Source of the DNA: Halococcus hamelinensis 100A6
GTDB lineage: Archaea > Halobacteriota > Halobacteria > Halobacteriales > Halococcaceae
Assembly: GCF_000336675.1 (NCBI RefSeq)
Contig: NZ_AOMB01000003.1
Location: 62,001 to 126,000, forward strand
Direction: 5' to 3'
DNA: 64,000 nt
Shown: positions 23,674 to 32,085 of the stretch, one piece after another
Position numbering within the stretch: position 1 is the stretch's first letter
Layout: each line of letters begins with the position of its first letter
Made by a program: the position numbers and the translations under genes
Notes under the pieces: model-generated
The model's input: only the letters and a program-made list of their open reading frames with translations
What the model was told of the DNA's origin: nothing
Databases searched by the model: none

Positions 23674-23871
23674 ATGACTGAACAGCACCGAATCATATTG
23701 ACTGAGGGCGACACCGGGTACTGGACTGCACGAGAGGAGCCAAGTGGTTTCACCACGTATGGTACGACTCTTGAAGCGGCGCTTAGTGCATTGGATCATG
23801 ACAATGAACCAGAAGTTTATCCTGATGCTTCCTCGGTCGCGGTTGGCGGGAGATCGACACGGAGCGTGTAG
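23674..23871 (+). CDS. HicB-like antitoxin, truncated at its C-terminus
   Basis: A 65-residue protein whose first 45 residues (RIILTEGDTGYWTAREEPSG then TTYGTTLEAALSALD) follow the HicB-like pattern of strands and a helix. After DHDNEPEVY the sequence becomes unlike HicB because the frame runs into the antisense of the next gene (23817-24695, overlap 55 bp). The helical or DNA-binding end expected for HicB is missing and no HicA partner is present, so it is an orphan, probably broken at the edge of the inserted block. Confidence 0.55.
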   Translation: MTEQHRIILTEGDTGYWTAREEPSGFTTYGTTLEAALSALDHDNEPEVYPDASSVAVGGRSTRSV

Positions 23872-24695
23872 ACGCCACCGGGCTCGAAGGTCCTGATGTT
23901 GGCGTCGATGAACGTCTGGTTGGCCTCGCTCGTCGGGGACCACACCGGACCGGGCTTCTCGTAGCTCGCGAGAGTGAGCGTCACCGGGTCTGCACCCTCG
24001 GCGATCCGGAAGCTCACACGCGCAGTCCCGTTGCTCATTACGACTATATCGGAGCTCTCGACCGCGCTCGCGAGCGTATCGTTCGTGGTAAATTCACCAT
24101 CCGAAGACCGTTTGAGGGTGTTCTCGGTGCTCCCGTGGGCGTAGCGGATCAGTTTGTCCGGGGTGTAGTAATTCGACGGCGGGTGACGAAGGTTCTCGAT
24201 CGCTTCACCCTGCACGAAGTCGATCTGATAGTGGGTTGCGTTTGCTTCCGAGCTCTCCGATTCGGTAGCGGTAGAAGTCTCGGAGGTGGCCGTCTGGGCC
24301 GACGTGTTCAACTGTAGCGAGCGGAGCATCCGATTGCCGAGCGTAGTAGGATTCTCGTCCCCATCAGTCGCGACCTGGACGGTTGCGACGTGCTGCTCGA
24401 CGTTCGTCACCTGGATACTACTCGCCTGCACCCGTTTGGCGTCGACCGTCCGCACGAGCGCGTTCTCTAATTCACCCTTCTGATAGGCTCCGTTGTACGA
24501 AATCTCGTACGTGAGCAATCCCTCGGTCTGATTGATCAGGTCGATGCTGCTCACGCTCATGGGGCCGGCGTCCCCACCGGCTCCTGTTCCAATACTCTGA
24601 CTTGTGTCTCCCTGGGGATTAATCTGAAACCCAATGAGAGCCGCCGAAACGATGAGTACGGCCACTACGGCCCAAACTGCAACTCTCTTACGCAT
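23817..24695 (-). CDS. Membrane-anchored exported protein
   Basis: A 292-residue protein with an N-terminal membrane anchor or signal (MRKRVAVWAVVAVLIVSAAL) and a polar extracellular body rich in N-x-T/S sites. The end TLRVDLPPTATEEASG is reached just at the boundary of the inserted block. There is no lipobox cysteine. No domain is recognised. High GC and codon use match the core regions, unlike the DNA to its right in transcription direction. Confidence 0.72.
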   Translation of the reverse strand: MRKRVAVWAVVAVLIVSAALIGFQINPQGDTSQSIGTGAGGDAGPMSVSSIDLINQTEGLLTYEISYNGAYQKGELENALVRTVDAKRVQASSIQVTNVEQHVATVQVATDGDENPTTLGNRMLRSLQLNTSAQTATSETSTATESESSEANATHYQIDFVQGEAIENLRHPPSNYYTPDKLIRYAHGSTENTLKRSSDGEFTTNDTLASAVESSDIVVMSNGTARVSFRIAEGADPVTLTLASYEKPGPVWSPTSEANQTFIDANIRTFEPGGVYTLRVDLPPTATEEASG

Positions 24696-24756
24696 TAACA
24701 GATAGCCCTCTTACATTCGGCTTAAGCTTAATCAACACACGTCAGCGGAATATCAG

Positions 24757-25101
24757 TTATTCGCGAAGATACTCGAGAATCACATCGCCATGACACGGCT
24801 TCGGTTTGCACCAACAGGCGAGCGTCCGTCCGCGTAGGTCCTCGACGGCCTCGCGGAACGCTTCGTCCTGGTCGACCCGAGCGAGAAAGTCCTCGCGGTA
24901 GTTGGCGATCGACTCCTCGCGAGAATAGTCCGATACCGGATAGGGATTCCCGAGCCACCCCGGCTCGCCGATCTCGGTGTTCATCATGTGGCTCGTCCCG
25001 CCGTCTGCTCGCCCAATATCGACGTCGTAAGCGTCCGTGTTCCGCTGGTTCACGAGTCGGGTCTGAATCTCGCCGGTGAGCGTGGTCTGTTTCTCGGTCA
25101 T
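24757..25101 (-). CDS. DUF4326-family protein
   Basis: A 114-residue soluble protein with the DUF4326 hallmarks EPGWLGNPYPVSDYSREESI and RTLACWCKPKPCHGDVILEY; the closing CWCKPxPCHGD motif could bind metal or nucleic acid. The family is of unknown function, common in phages and archaea. It stands alone, divergent from the small membrane paralogue at 25178. Confidence 0.82.
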   Translation of the reverse strand: MTEKQTTLTGEIQTRLVNQRNTDAYDVDIGRADGGTSHMMNTEIGEPGWLGNPYPVSDYSREESIANYREDFLARVDQDEAFREAVEDLRGRTLACWCKPKPCHGDVILEYLRE

Positions 25102-25146
25102 ATGTTATCTGTATTGTTAGTAGCGACTCAGATATTCGTGGGTCAG

Positions 25147-25160
25147 ATTCTTGTCGGATG
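25147..25160 (+). promoter_or_regulatory. Dispersed copy of the array promoter element
   Basis: ATTCTTGTCGGATG ends exactly 18 nt before the ATG at 25178, the same spacing as in the 18-19.5 kb array 6 kb away. Confidence 0.6.
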
Positions 25161-25177
25161 GAATACAAACGTCTCGT

Positions 25178-25477
25178 ATGTCGACCGCGACAGAACGATT
25201 CCCGATTGATCGGTTCTACATCTGGATGGGCTTAATGGCCATTATTGGGCTCTCGATCATAGTAAGTAGCGTGGCGAGCATCCTCGCAGGTTCGGGAGGT
25301 TTCTGGAACTGGATGATGATCGTCGGCGGCGGAGCATTGCTGGTTATGGCGGGCTGGGAAGCCCGACAGCGCAACCCGACGGAGTTCTCAAAAAGTGATT
25401 ACTGGTTTGTCTTCCTCGCGCTCGCCGCCCTGCTCTCGGTCGTCGGCTCCGCCCTAACGCTTCTCTCGTTCCTGTAG
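25178..25477 (+). CDS. Dispersed member of the small membrane-protein family
   Basis: A 99-residue four-TM protein starting MSTATERFPIDRFYIWMGLM. It is closely similar to the array member at 19174 along its full length (SILAGSGGFWNWMMIVGGGA; RQRNPTEFSKSDYWFVFLA). It lies outside the array, beyond the mobile block, and keeps the shared upstream element, so gene and promoter moved or duplicated together. Function unknown. Confidence 0.78.
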   Translation: MSTATERFPIDRFYIWMGLMAIIGLSIIVSSVASILAGSGGFWNWMMIVGGGALLVMAGWEARQRNPTEFSKSDYWFVFLALAALLSVVGSALTLLSFL

Positions 25478-25570
25478 AACTCACGTTCGCACGCATCTTC
25501 TCGCCCTCAACTACGAAGGTATACTGCTGAAAGGCGCACTAACGTCCCAACAGTTCTCTCTAACAGTTGT

Positions 25571-25957
25571 TCAACGCTCGATCTTCCTGACGACTGTTGC
25601 TACAAACAGGGCTACGAAGAACGCGCCAAGAAAACTCTCTATTGCCGTCACCACCTGCACAAAGATATCCAACTCGCGCGTTGCTATTCCTGGGATGAAC
25701 GACGTGAAGGACTGAACGCTCAAGAGCACGTTGTCCAAATCAAGATACAAGCTAGCGCCAGTGAGCGGTACCTCACCCCTAACCCAGAATTCAGAGGTTC
25801 TTCCTATGATCCAATTAAGTAGCAAAAAGAAGATACCGATCGTTGCGACAGACCAGCCGAACACCCGTAGAGAGCTCTCTCCATAAACAACCACGGTGAC
25901 TGTAGTCTCGATTTTCTGAATCGACTTATCAGTAATTAGGAGGTTTGTAGAAATCAT
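25571..25957 (-). CDS. Ion-channel-like membrane protein without selectivity filter
   Basis: A 128-residue protein. One TM segment (VFGWSVATIGIFFLLLNWII), then an amphipathic loop and the C-terminal helix VVTAIESFLGAFFVALFVAT. This end is typical of two-TM potassium-channel (Ion_trans_2) domains, but the pore position reads QSFTSFIPGIATRE in place of TxGYGD. It is therefore a divergent or defective channel fragment. Coupled to the upstream Bat-like regulator (TGATG overlap). The N-terminal 20 residues are unlike the family and may mark a fusion. Confidence 0.6.
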   Translation of the reverse strand: MISTNLLITDKSIQKIETTVTVVVYGESSLRVFGWSVATIGIFFLLLNWIIGRTSEFWVRGEVPLTGASLYLDLDNVLLSVQSFTSFIPGIATRELDIFVQVVTAIESFLGAFFVALFVATVVRKIER

Positions 25958-26616
25958 CACGGGTTGCTGACAACTCGATGAACGAGAGCGGCCTCTGCTT
26001 TGCGGAGGTGTTCGGCCGCTGTCCCAGGAGCACAGTTGAGACGGTCGGCGACGTCAGCGACCCCAGATTCACGGGGTGATTCGTAATACCCAATCTCGAT
26101 CGCGACAGTTACCGCTTCAGATTGGCGGTCGCTGAGAGCATTTGCGGCATCCATTCGGCTGGCATCGTACTGACCGACACGCTGGACGTCGACATCAACG
26201 CTAGCTGGAGCTTCGTCGAGTGCCTGCTGGAGGGAAGAGGCTGTCCCGACGACAGTGAGTCCTATCCTGCGGTCGCTACGAAATTCGATCGGAGGCATCA
26301 CGACGAGGCTTCCATGGGTGAATGCGTTGGTCAGACGTTGTGCTCCCGCGTCGAGGCGTTCGCGCACGTAGAGATAGAACGCATTCTCCTCAGCCGGTAC
26401 TATCTCGTGGTCTAAAATCGTGCTCACGTCTTCGAGAGCGGACTCATACGGACCGGGTGGCCCCTCAGCGTAGAATATCATCGTGTTCGTCTCACCGACA
26501 GCAGGATTCCATTGCAGAAGTCGATATGAGCTGTATTCGTCGTGTTCGGCGACGAACTCGTGCATCGGATGGATGATCTCCTCACTCTGGTCGAGACACA
26601 ACTGGAGATACTTCAC
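25957..26616 (-). CDS. Bat-type HTH transcriptional regulator
   Basis: A 219-residue regulator. The N-terminal 150 residues are of the type seen before HTH_10 (bacterioopsin-activator) domains in haloarchaea. The C-terminus has ALSDRQSEAVTVAIEIGYYE, SGVADVADRLNCAPGTAAEH and LRKAEAALVHRVV, the canonical HTH_10. Co-translated with the channel-like gene and divergent from NuoCD 115 bp away; either could be its target (inference). Confidence 0.85.
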   Translation of the reverse strand: MKYLQLCLDQSEEIIHPMHEFVAEHDEYSSYRLLQWNPAVGETNTMIFYAEGPPGPYESALEDVSTILDHEIVPAEENAFYLYVRERLDAGAQRLTNAFTHGSLVVMPPIEFRSDRRIGLTVVGTASSLQQALDEAPASVDVDVQRVGQYDASRMDAANALSDRQSEAVTVAIEIGYYESPRESGVADVADRLNCAPGTAAEHLRKAEAALVHRVVSNP

Positions 26617-26730
26617 ACCAAGCCATCAGTCTCCTCATTTAAACAACCCTCACCAGAGAGGCAGAACGCGCTCGCCGGCAGCCTTCCAATGCCCAGCTAT
26701 CGTTCGGCTATCAGAATCAACGATTCCACA

Positions 26731-28386
26731 ATGAGCTCACAGACATCCAGTGAAACCCAAAACGGAGCTGTCGAAGAGTCGCTCGCTGCTCTCCTCTCAT
26801 CCCATACAATCGCCCGCGATGACCATCGCAATGCGCCGGGATTCGTCGTCCGACCTGATGAAATCGAGGACGCGCTGCGCGTCTTGCGGGATGAGGCGGG
26901 CTTCGACCACTGCTCGAACGTCACAGCACAGGAATACGAAGACCGCTTCGAGAGCATCTATCACCTGAAAAAGTACAGCGACCCTACTGACGAAGTGAGC
27001 ATTATCGTCCCGACCTCACGGGACGACCCGGTGAGCGAGAGTGCGGCATCGGTCTATCGGACGGCCGAGTGGCACGAACGCGAAGCCTACGACTTGGTGG
27101 GTATTCACTACGAGAACCATCCCGACCTTCGCCGTATTCTCCTCCCCGAGACGTGGCAGGGCCACCCGCTAGGACTCGATTACGACCAGGACGAGCCACA
27201 GGTGGTCACACTCGAATCCCACGCCAATCCATTAGAGGACGACCATCGCGAGGACGGCGCGGATACGATGTATCTGAACATCGGGCCGCATCATCCCGCA
27301 ACCCACGGTGTGCTCCATATCGAGACCATCCTAAGCGGTGAGCAGGTAGTCGGTCTGGACCCCGACCCGGGCTATCTTCACCGCTGTGAGGAGCAGATGT
27401 GCCAAAATAGCACGTACCGCCACCAGATCATGCCATACCCTGACCGCTGGGACTACCTCGGCGGGCAGATACTCAACGAGTGGGCATACGCTCGCACTGC
27501 CGAGGACCTCGCCGGTCTCGAGGTCTCCGACTACGCACAGCTCATTCGGACGATGAGCGGTGAACTCTCGCGGATTCTCTCCCATCTGCTCGCGATCGGC
27601 ACTTTTGCGCTCGACGTCTACGGCGAGTTCACTGCCACGTTCATGTACGCCCTGCGGGATAGGGAAGTCGTCCAGAGTATCTTCGAGGATCTGACGGGCC
27701 AGCGCCTGATGTTCAACTATCTCCGGTTGGGAGGGGTCGCATGGGACCTCCCTGAACCGCGCGCAGAGTTCTTCGAAAAGGTTCGAGAATTCCTCGATGA
27801 CCTGCCGCATAAACTCGATGAGTATCACGACCTGCTCACCACGAACGAACTGTTTCAACTCCGGTGCGTCGATACGGGTGTTTTGGAAGTCGACGAGGCA
27901 AAGGAGTACGGCTGTACCGGGCCGGTAGCGCGCGCTTCGGGCGTGGATTACGACCTTCGGCGAGACGACCCCTACGGGTACTATCCCGAACTCGACTGGG
28001 AGGTGGTGACTGCTGCAGAGGGTGACAACTACGCGCGCGTGCTGTGCCGATTACAGGAGATCGAGCAATCAGCGCGTATCATCGACCAGTGTGTCGACCT
28101 ACTCGAAGACTGGCCCGAGAACAACCGCGAAATCCAATCAAGTGTTCCACGAACGTTGCGACCGAACGAGGACGCCGAGATCTATCGTGCAGTGGAGGCC
28201 GCGAAAGGCGAACTCGGGATCTACATCCGAAGCGACGGGACCGACAAGCCAGCCCGGTTTCACATTCGGAGTCCGTGCTTTTCGAACCTTCATGCACTGG
28301 AGGAGATGGCTACAGGTGGGTACGTCCCGGACCTAATTGCGTCGTTAGCGAGCCTCGATATTGTTCTCGGTGAAGTCGATCGGTAG
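26731..28386 (+). CDS. nuoCD: Stand-alone NADH-quinone oxidoreductase subunit C/D fusion
   Basis: A 551-residue protein. Residues about 20-165 are NuoC-like (WHEREAYDLVGIHYENHPDL, RRILLPETWQGHPL). From about 180 the NuoD core follows: MYLNIGPHHPATHGVLHIET, GYLHRCEEQ and RFHIRSPCFSNLHALE near the end. The quinone-site HH of GPHHPATHG is kept. ATG 26731 was chosen since the upstream extension to 26542 is antisense of the regulator. In complex I this peripheral-arm subunit forms the quinone pocket; here no other nuo gene flanks it, so it is an extra copy or part of a split complex. Confidence 0.9.
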   Translation: MSSQTSSETQNGAVEESLAALLSSHTIARDDHRNAPGFVVRPDEIEDALRVLRDEAGFDHCSNVTAQEYEDRFESIYHLKKYSDPTDEVSIIVPTSRDDPVSESAASVYRTAEWHEREAYDLVGIHYENHPDLRRILLPETWQGHPLGLDYDQDEPQVVTLESHANPLEDDHREDGADTMYLNIGPHHPATHGVLHIETILSGEQVVGLDPDPGYLHRCEEQMCQNSTYRHQIMPYPDRWDYLGGQILNEWAYARTAEDLAGLEVSDYAQLIRTMSGELSRILSHLLAIGTFALDVYGEFTATFMYALRDREVVQSIFEDLTGQRLMFNYLRLGGVAWDLPEPRAEFFEKVREFLDDLPHKLDEYHDLLTTNELFQLRCVDTGVLEVDEAKEYGCTGPVARASGVDYDLRRDDPYGYYPELDWEVVTAAEGDNYARVLCRLQEIEQSARIIDQCVDLLEDWPENNREIQSSVPRTLRPNEDAEIYRAVEAAKGELGIYIRSDGTDKPARFHIRSPCFSNLHALEEMATGGYVPDLIASLASLDIVLGEVDR

Positions 28387-28410
28387 GAGAAGATTGAAGA
28401 GGGGTAGCTG

Positions 28411-28575
28411 TCACTCAATTTCAGGAATAAAGATATTCTCGATAGTACAGTCGAAGTGGCAAGCAAGTTCGAACGCGAGCTCCAACGATGGATTGTATCG
28501 CCCTCGTTCGATTGCGTTGATGGTCTGCCGACTCACTCCGACAGCCCCCGCCAGCTCGCCTTGGCTGAGGTTCAT
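28411..28575 (-). CDS. XRE-family HTH regulator, 5'-truncated
   Basis: From the ATG at 28575, 54 residues: [40 protein letters not shown] and the end ENIFIPEIE, a classical small Cro/CI-type HTH. Related proteins start about ten residues earlier, and the expected sequence (DLPQRRDA) is present upstream in frame but without a start codon, because it is joined to another gene fragment. It may still be translated from the internal ATG, which overlaps the stop of that fragment (ATGA). Confidence 0.65.
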   Translation of the reverse strand: MNLSQGELAGAVGVSRQTINAIERGRYNPSLELAFELACHFDCTIENIFIPEIE

Positions 28576-28739
28576 TGCGTCACGCCGCTGCGGAAGGTCA
28601 CTGCTGCAAGACCCGATAAGAACGCACCCGCTACTGGACGAGCGATTTCTTGGAGTGCTTCTTCCATCTCCCGCTCGAGAATGTTCTGATACGAAAGAGA
28701 TGCGCTGGATGGTTCATCACTCCCTGTTTCGGTACTCAT
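28572..28739 (-). pseudogene. N-terminal fragment of a formate/nitrite-type transporter
   Basis: A 55-codon frame: [40 protein letters not shown] and LSGLAA. Haloarchaeal FNT-family transporters begin in this way, with a cytoplasmic acidic start and the first TM entry LSGLxAG. After SGLAA the sequence switches abruptly to the XRE gene in another frame (VTFRSGVTQ, stop). The fusion point is near 28605. All other TM segments are missing, so it cannot transport. Confidence 0.65.
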
Positions 28740-28909
28740 TCAAACCAGCACATTTTCCCAACGATATTCCTCCCAACGGTAAGTCCGCTGGGCTTTCCAA
28801 GTGGAAATAGAAAAGAGCAGTATCGATTGCGAATTAGACTTTTACCAGTGGCACCTTAGAGATGACAGTCTCTATACTACCACACCTGGTGTAAATGCTG
28901 AGGCCGACC

Positions 28910-31747
28910 TTACGATTCTGGCTCAAGCAGAGTTGAGAATATCTTTCGTTGAACGGTACGGTTAAGTTGGGAAAATGCAGAGGGAGACACCCCCAATGTT
29001 TCTGCAACCTCCGAGCCGGTGCTCTCACGTGGCGTTTCGAAATACCCACTCAGATAGGCTGTCCTCACAACCTCTAACTGTCGGTCAGTAAGTTGATCAA
29101 AGATTTGTGGACGAGCCAAATCACGAATATCGTTCGAACGCTGCCGTCCGTACTGTGTAATAAGAGACAGGTCTTTGAACTCATTTGAGAGAATGTTGTT
29201 GATAGGTCGAGTGGCCGTTGGATGTGGGACTTCTATTTTGAGGCGCATTGCTTCTGGATTCACGGATATTTCACGGAGGATAGCTCCATGATCAATGAGC
29301 TTAGTCGCGATAAAGGGATTCGAGAATCGGAGTTGAACGCTTGAAGCACCTCCATCAGTCGATTCAGAAATCACACGGAAATCTTCAACACCGACGATCG
29401 ATATGGCCGCTTCGCGAAGGTGGTCGAGAGAATCTTGCTCAACTTTAGCGATTGCTGATATCCCTTGGGAAGTCTGTTGGAGACCTTCATCAAAACAGAT
29501 GGCACAGTCAGCTGTACGCGCAAGCTGGAGCAAAACAGATTCTTTATCAGTTGTTTTGTACTCCAACTCGGTGGCAGTATCACTAAGAAGTGCATCCCGT
29601 TGCTTTGCTGCAGTAATAGCCGCAGCGATCGTTTCGCTCAACTCGTTAAGTACTGATAGCGTGGTTTCATCAAATGCCTCCTGTTGGCTTGCATAGACGG
29701 TTACAACGCCGTAGAACGCTTCTTCATGGACCAAGGGAAGGCTAAGAGCAGAACGGAATCCATGAGCAAGTGCTTCCGATCTCCAGGTCTCTGAATGAAT
29801 CTTACTCGCGATATTTGAGACTACTGTCGCCTGTCGTGTTTCAGCTGCCTGAGCAGTGGGTTCCTCATGTGGCACATCTTCGGAAAATGTAGAATTGAGA
29901 TACTCCATTCCTCGGCCGGCCCACGCTTGAGGAATGACCTGACCGGTACTTTCGCCTGGGAAGCCGATCCACGCGAAATTAAACCGATCGGATGCTGTGA
30001 GACGCTCGCAAACAGCGTACTCAATTCCCTCCTGTGTTCTGGCTGTGACGAGTTCTTGGTCGATTTCTCTAATAATATCGTTTATCCGGTTGAGCTTTGA
30101 GAGTCGACGATTCCGCTGTTGCAACTCGCGGTCTCGTTTATGGAGTTTCTCATCTCGTTGTACGCGATCAAATGCTGCCTCAGCAGTTGCACCAAGAAGA
30201 TCTGTTATTTCTCGAACAACATCGTTTAGCGAATCCGGTGTGGTTGAACTTGCAAATAGCACACCTTCATCTCCTATTGGCACTGCGAGCGAGCTCCTGA
30301 GATCACTAGGTTGAATGACTGGGCTCTCTATTCCTTCATCGGTAATCATCAATCTGCCCTCAAGGAAAGCTTGGCTGACAACGTTTTCTTCAGAGAGTTC
30401 TATCCTGGTGTCGGATTTCTGGGGTGTCTTCAGTGAGTCAGAACTGGCTGACGAGTGGAGAACATTTGTTCGCTCATCTAATGAATAGTACTCGATGTAC
30501 TCTAGAGGGAGTGCTCGTCTTGCATGCTGAACAAGACTCTGAGCAATCTCTTCGCGAGATTCCGTATAAAGAAGCTCTCGAGCTAGATCATGAAGGGTTG
30601 AGAGTGCTTCTTCGCGCTGCTTTCGCGTAGTAATATCACGGCAACTGATGAGTGTTGTCCCACCGTTGATTGAAACCCGTTTTATGTTTATGAGTAGTGT
30701 GTGCTCGTCGGCGTACTTGTCTGTCACTTCTCGCTCTTTGTTAGTTATAATCCCTTTTTTATCGAGGTCATCAGTGTCAAATAGACCGTCTCCCAGTAAT
30801 TCGGAGATAGTTCCAATTTCTTCGATCTCTTCAGCAGTGTAACCAAAAATAAACCGTACGTTAGGGCAGATGTACGTGAACTCACCATCATCGTCAGCAA
30901 TAAGAATAGTTTCATTCATATTGTTGAGTATAACTCGGTGTAACTGCTCGGAATGCCGAAGATCACGCTCTAACTCAACACGCTCGGAAATGTTCTTCAT
31001 TGTCACCAGAACCGATCTAGCTTCTTTCTCTCCTTCAGGAGCTGCTCGTATCGAGAGATCTACGACTGAATCGCCATTAGGAGTATCGTATGTAGTTTCC
31101 AATGTTTGTGGCATTCCTAAGACAGCAGCCTCAAACGAATTTCGAATATTACGAATATCTCGCTGTTGTGTCCAAAGTGGGAGATCCCAGAGGCGCTTGT
31201 TCTTTGGCGACTTAGAGGTAGCGTCCGTCAATTCGAGAGCAGTATCGTTCATTCGATGAATAAACCCATCCGAATCAAGCAATATCGTCGCAGTAAGAGG
31301 GTCACTAAACTGTATTTCGAACTGTTCGGCTTGTTGGATTTTGTCTTCCTCTCTCTTCGCGTTGGTCAGTACTTGCTCTACACGCTCTTGTAATTGCAAG
31401 TCTGGAATATCACCAGAGGGAACGATGTAGTCAGTTGTTCCAGCAGCGATTGCATTGCTAGCAAGGCTTTCACTACCATTTCTCGGATAAAGAATTACTG
31501 GAAGCTGAGCATGCGTCGAACGGACGGCACGAAGCAACGATATTCCGTCCCCGTCCGGGATCGTGTAGGCGCTGACGATACAACTAATGTCACATGATTC
31601 ATTTCTCAGACGACCGAGGCCTTCCTCGACCGTTTGAGCGCAGTGTAAGGTCTCAGCAGTTCCTTCAAGTGATGTTGCAACACTACTCAACCAACTTTCA
31701 GTACCAACCAAAAGTACCGAGGGAGGGGTATAGGAATTGATGAGCAC
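28910..31747 (-). CDS. Large REC-PAS-GAF sensor with Bat-type HTH output
   Basis: A 945-residue predicted sensor-regulator starting with GTG at 31747. In order: a receiver-like domain (about 10-125, SVLLVGTESW...YTIPDGDGI), a PAS domain (about 145-265), a second PAS (about 270-385, ILNNMNETILIADDDGEFTY), GAF domains (about 395-560 and 590-720), a bacterioopsin-activator-like region and the C-terminal HTH_10 (QLTDRQLEVVRTAYLSGYFE, SGSEVAETLGVSPSAFSQ). The receiver's phosphorylatable aspartate region reads CDISCIVSAY, without a clear Asp at the usual place. It is divergent from the rubrerythrin-like gene. Signal unknown. Confidence 0.88.
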   Translation of the reverse strand: MLINSYTPPSVLLVGTESWLSSVATSLEGTAETLHCAQTVEEGLGRLRNESCDISCIVSAYTIPDGDGISLLRAVRSTHAQLPVILYPRNGSESLASNAIAAGTTDYIVPSGDIPDLQLQERVEQVLTNAKREEDKIQQAEQFEIQFSDPLTATILLDSDGFIHRMNDTALELTDATSKSPKNKRLWDLPLWTQQRDIRNIRNSFEAAVLGMPQTLETTYDTPNGDSVVDLSIRAAPEGEKEARSVLVTMKNISERVELERDLRHSEQLHRVILNNMNETILIADDDGEFTYICPNVRFIFGYTAEEIEEIGTISELLGDGLFDTDDLDKKGIITNKEREVTDKYADEHTLLINIKRVSINGGTTLISCRDITTRKQREEALSTLHDLARELLYTESREEIAQSLVQHARRALPLEYIEYYSLDERTNVLHSSASSDSLKTPQKSDTRIELSEENVVSQAFLEGRLMITDEGIESPVIQPSDLRSSLAVPIGDEGVLFASSTTPDSLNDVVREITDLLGATAEAAFDRVQRDEKLHKRDRELQQRNRRLSKLNRINDIIREIDQELVTARTQEGIEYAVCERLTASDRFNFAWIGFPGESTGQVIPQAWAGRGMEYLNSTFSEDVPHEEPTAQAAETRQATVVSNIASKIHSETWRSEALAHGFRSALSLPLVHEEAFYGVVTVYASQQEAFDETTLSVLNELSETIAAAITAAKQRDALLSDTATELEYKTTDKESVLLQLARTADCAICFDEGLQQTSQGISAIAKVEQDSLDHLREAAISIVGVEDFRVISESTDGGASSVQLRFSNPFIATKLIDHGAILREISVNPEAMRLKIEVPHPTATRPINNILSNEFKDLSLITQYGRQRSNDIRDLARPQIFDQLTDRQLEVVRTAYLSGYFETPRESTGSEVAETLGVSPSAFSQLNRTVQRKIFSTLLEPES

Positions 31748-31861
31748 GAGTGTAAGTTGGCTTACTACCTAATAAGGCCTTACAGGCTGAAGTGTGTGTC
31801 GCGGACTCAATATGTATCTTTGAAGCACCACAGCCTTCGTGGTTTGGCAAGTATTGCGTTT

Positions 31862-32071
31862 ATGGTCACTGTGCCAAAAGACCAGAGCTCCGAAGAAGAG
31901 CAAGAGACCCGTTCAGAAGTAACGCGTGTGTGGAACGTAGGTTACGACCCGGAGGGAACGTCCGAATATGAATGCCTCCGGTGTGGAGAGCTTGTCCTCG
32001 GAGAATCTCATCCAGGCGATTGCCCACAGTGTCACTCAATGCTTCGAAATCGCTCCATGTCCTTCGAATAA
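31862..32071 (+). CDS. Rubrerythrin-like zinc-ribbon protein
   Basis: A 69-residue protein with an acidic, disordered start and two CxxC pairs, [10 protein letters not shown] and [10 protein letters not shown], forming a rubredoxin/zinc-ribbon-like site as in the haloarchaeal rubrerythrin-like domain proteins. The ATG at 31862 was chosen; the upstream open frame is not acidic. It lies 14 bp before gdhB, a recurrent pairing in haloarchaea, so the two are probably co-transcribed. Confidence 0.8.
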   Translation: MVTVPKDQSSEEEQETRSEVTRVWNVGYDPEGTSEYECLRCGELVLGESHPGDCPQCHSMLRNRSMSFE

Positions 32072-32085
32072 GAGGAGGAGACCCC

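Noticed and set aside
31751-31784. TGTAAG...CTTACA and the 10-bp palindrome TAAGGCCTTA before the rubrerythrin-like gene
   Set aside because: Short, could occur by chance, and not repeated elsewhere in the window.
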